Source: Actinomyces oris (GTDB lineage Bacteria > Actinomycetota > Actinomycetes > Actinomycetales > Actinomycetaceae). From it: a DNA stretch of 64,000 nucleotides. The notes under the pieces were generated by a model. It was not told where the DNA came from. It saw only the letters and a list, made by a program, of their open reading frames with translations, and did not search any database. Positions 63,831 through 64,000 of the stretch are shown piece by piece. Both the position numbers and the translations under genes were made by a program. The stretch is from the NCBI RefSeq assembly GCF_001937665.1, contig NZ_MSKL01000005.1, positions 57,690 through 121,689 of the forward strand. The letters run 5' to 3'. Numbering within the stretch: position 1 is the first letter of the stretch; every line of letters begins with the position of its first letter.

Positions 63831-64000
63831 CGCGGCAGCGCTCTTTTCCTACTCGTGCTTCCTGGTGCTGGGGCACAGCCTATCGCCCGCCAGCAGTGGC
63901 GCCCGGCGGCGTCCGTCCCACGGGCGGGCGAGACCGGTCACGTCGGTGGAGACCCGCGGCCTCGGCAGACCGGGGGCTTGCTCCCCCCCCCCCCCCCCCC
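63831..64000. other. Region upstream of leuS ending in a poly-C run
   Basis: The 150 bases before the run carry no convincing gene, T-box or tRNA. Positions 63983-64000 are 18 consecutive C, which is most likely a contig-end or homopolymer artefact of sequencing. Confidence 0.6.

Noticed and set aside
63831..63980. T-box riboswitch upstream of leuS
   Set aside because: The conserved T-box sequence is absent and no specifier loop could be identified.

Overview
The window is a high-GC chromosomal segment from an actinomycete. Codon usage, the DUF3097, HerA-like and MOSC genes, a trpC-trpB gene fusion, the CIRCE/HrcA-DnaJ pair and a lactococcin-972-type cluster all suit an oral or mucosal Actinomyces-like organism. 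The species cannot be fixed from the sequence alone. The first ~680 bases are clearly AT-richer than the rest and carry a broken membrane-protein gene.

Left edge (1-4010): a decayed insertion hotspot. An IS1380-family element (689-3897) is itself interrupted by a decayed IS256-family element (1731-3251), and a relic of another IS1380 transposase abuts its right end. Next come small regulatory and accessory units: an NmrA-like reductase and a DUF1772 protein divergent from an AraC regulator (4026-6812), an EamA permease, a TetR-controlled ABC exporter (7885-10136) and a MazEF-type toxin-antitoxin pair (10285-10835).

Core block (10931-28600): rsmE, a yggS-like gene, dnaJ and hrcA with a CIRCE box, a DUF3097 gene, a glyoxalase-like gene, an NhaD-type antiporter, ferrochelatase, a repeat-tailed membrane protein, a MarR regulator with its divergent VOC gene and operator, an EVE-domain gene, then the tightly coupled trmB-MFS-hemW train, a MOSC gene and lepA.

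Accessory and biosynthetic block (28828-46585): a DedA-like protein behind a possible iron box; a secreted subtilisin; a complete trpEGD-(CB)-A operon with a Trp-Trp-Trp leader peptide and attenuator; three tandem paralogous secreted cysteine-containing proteins of unknown function, each followed by a strong hairpin; an orphan PemK/MazF toxin-like gene; and a lactococcin-972-like bacteriocin cluster (precursor, polytopic membrane protein, ABC ATPase).

Right block (46728-63830): rpsT, a DUF1846 gene, an FMN riboswitch with ribD-ribE-ribBA-ribH, holA-comEC-comEA read from the opposite strand, degV, a glycosyltransferase, a HerA/DUF853 ATPase and leuS. The order holA, rpsT, lepA, hemW, hrcA, dnaJ, rsmE is a familiar actinobacterial backbone. 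Here it is opened by inserted blocks, and the trp, secreted-paralogue and bacteriocin genes all lie between lepA and rpsT. The window ends in a run of 18 C, probably a contig-end artefact.
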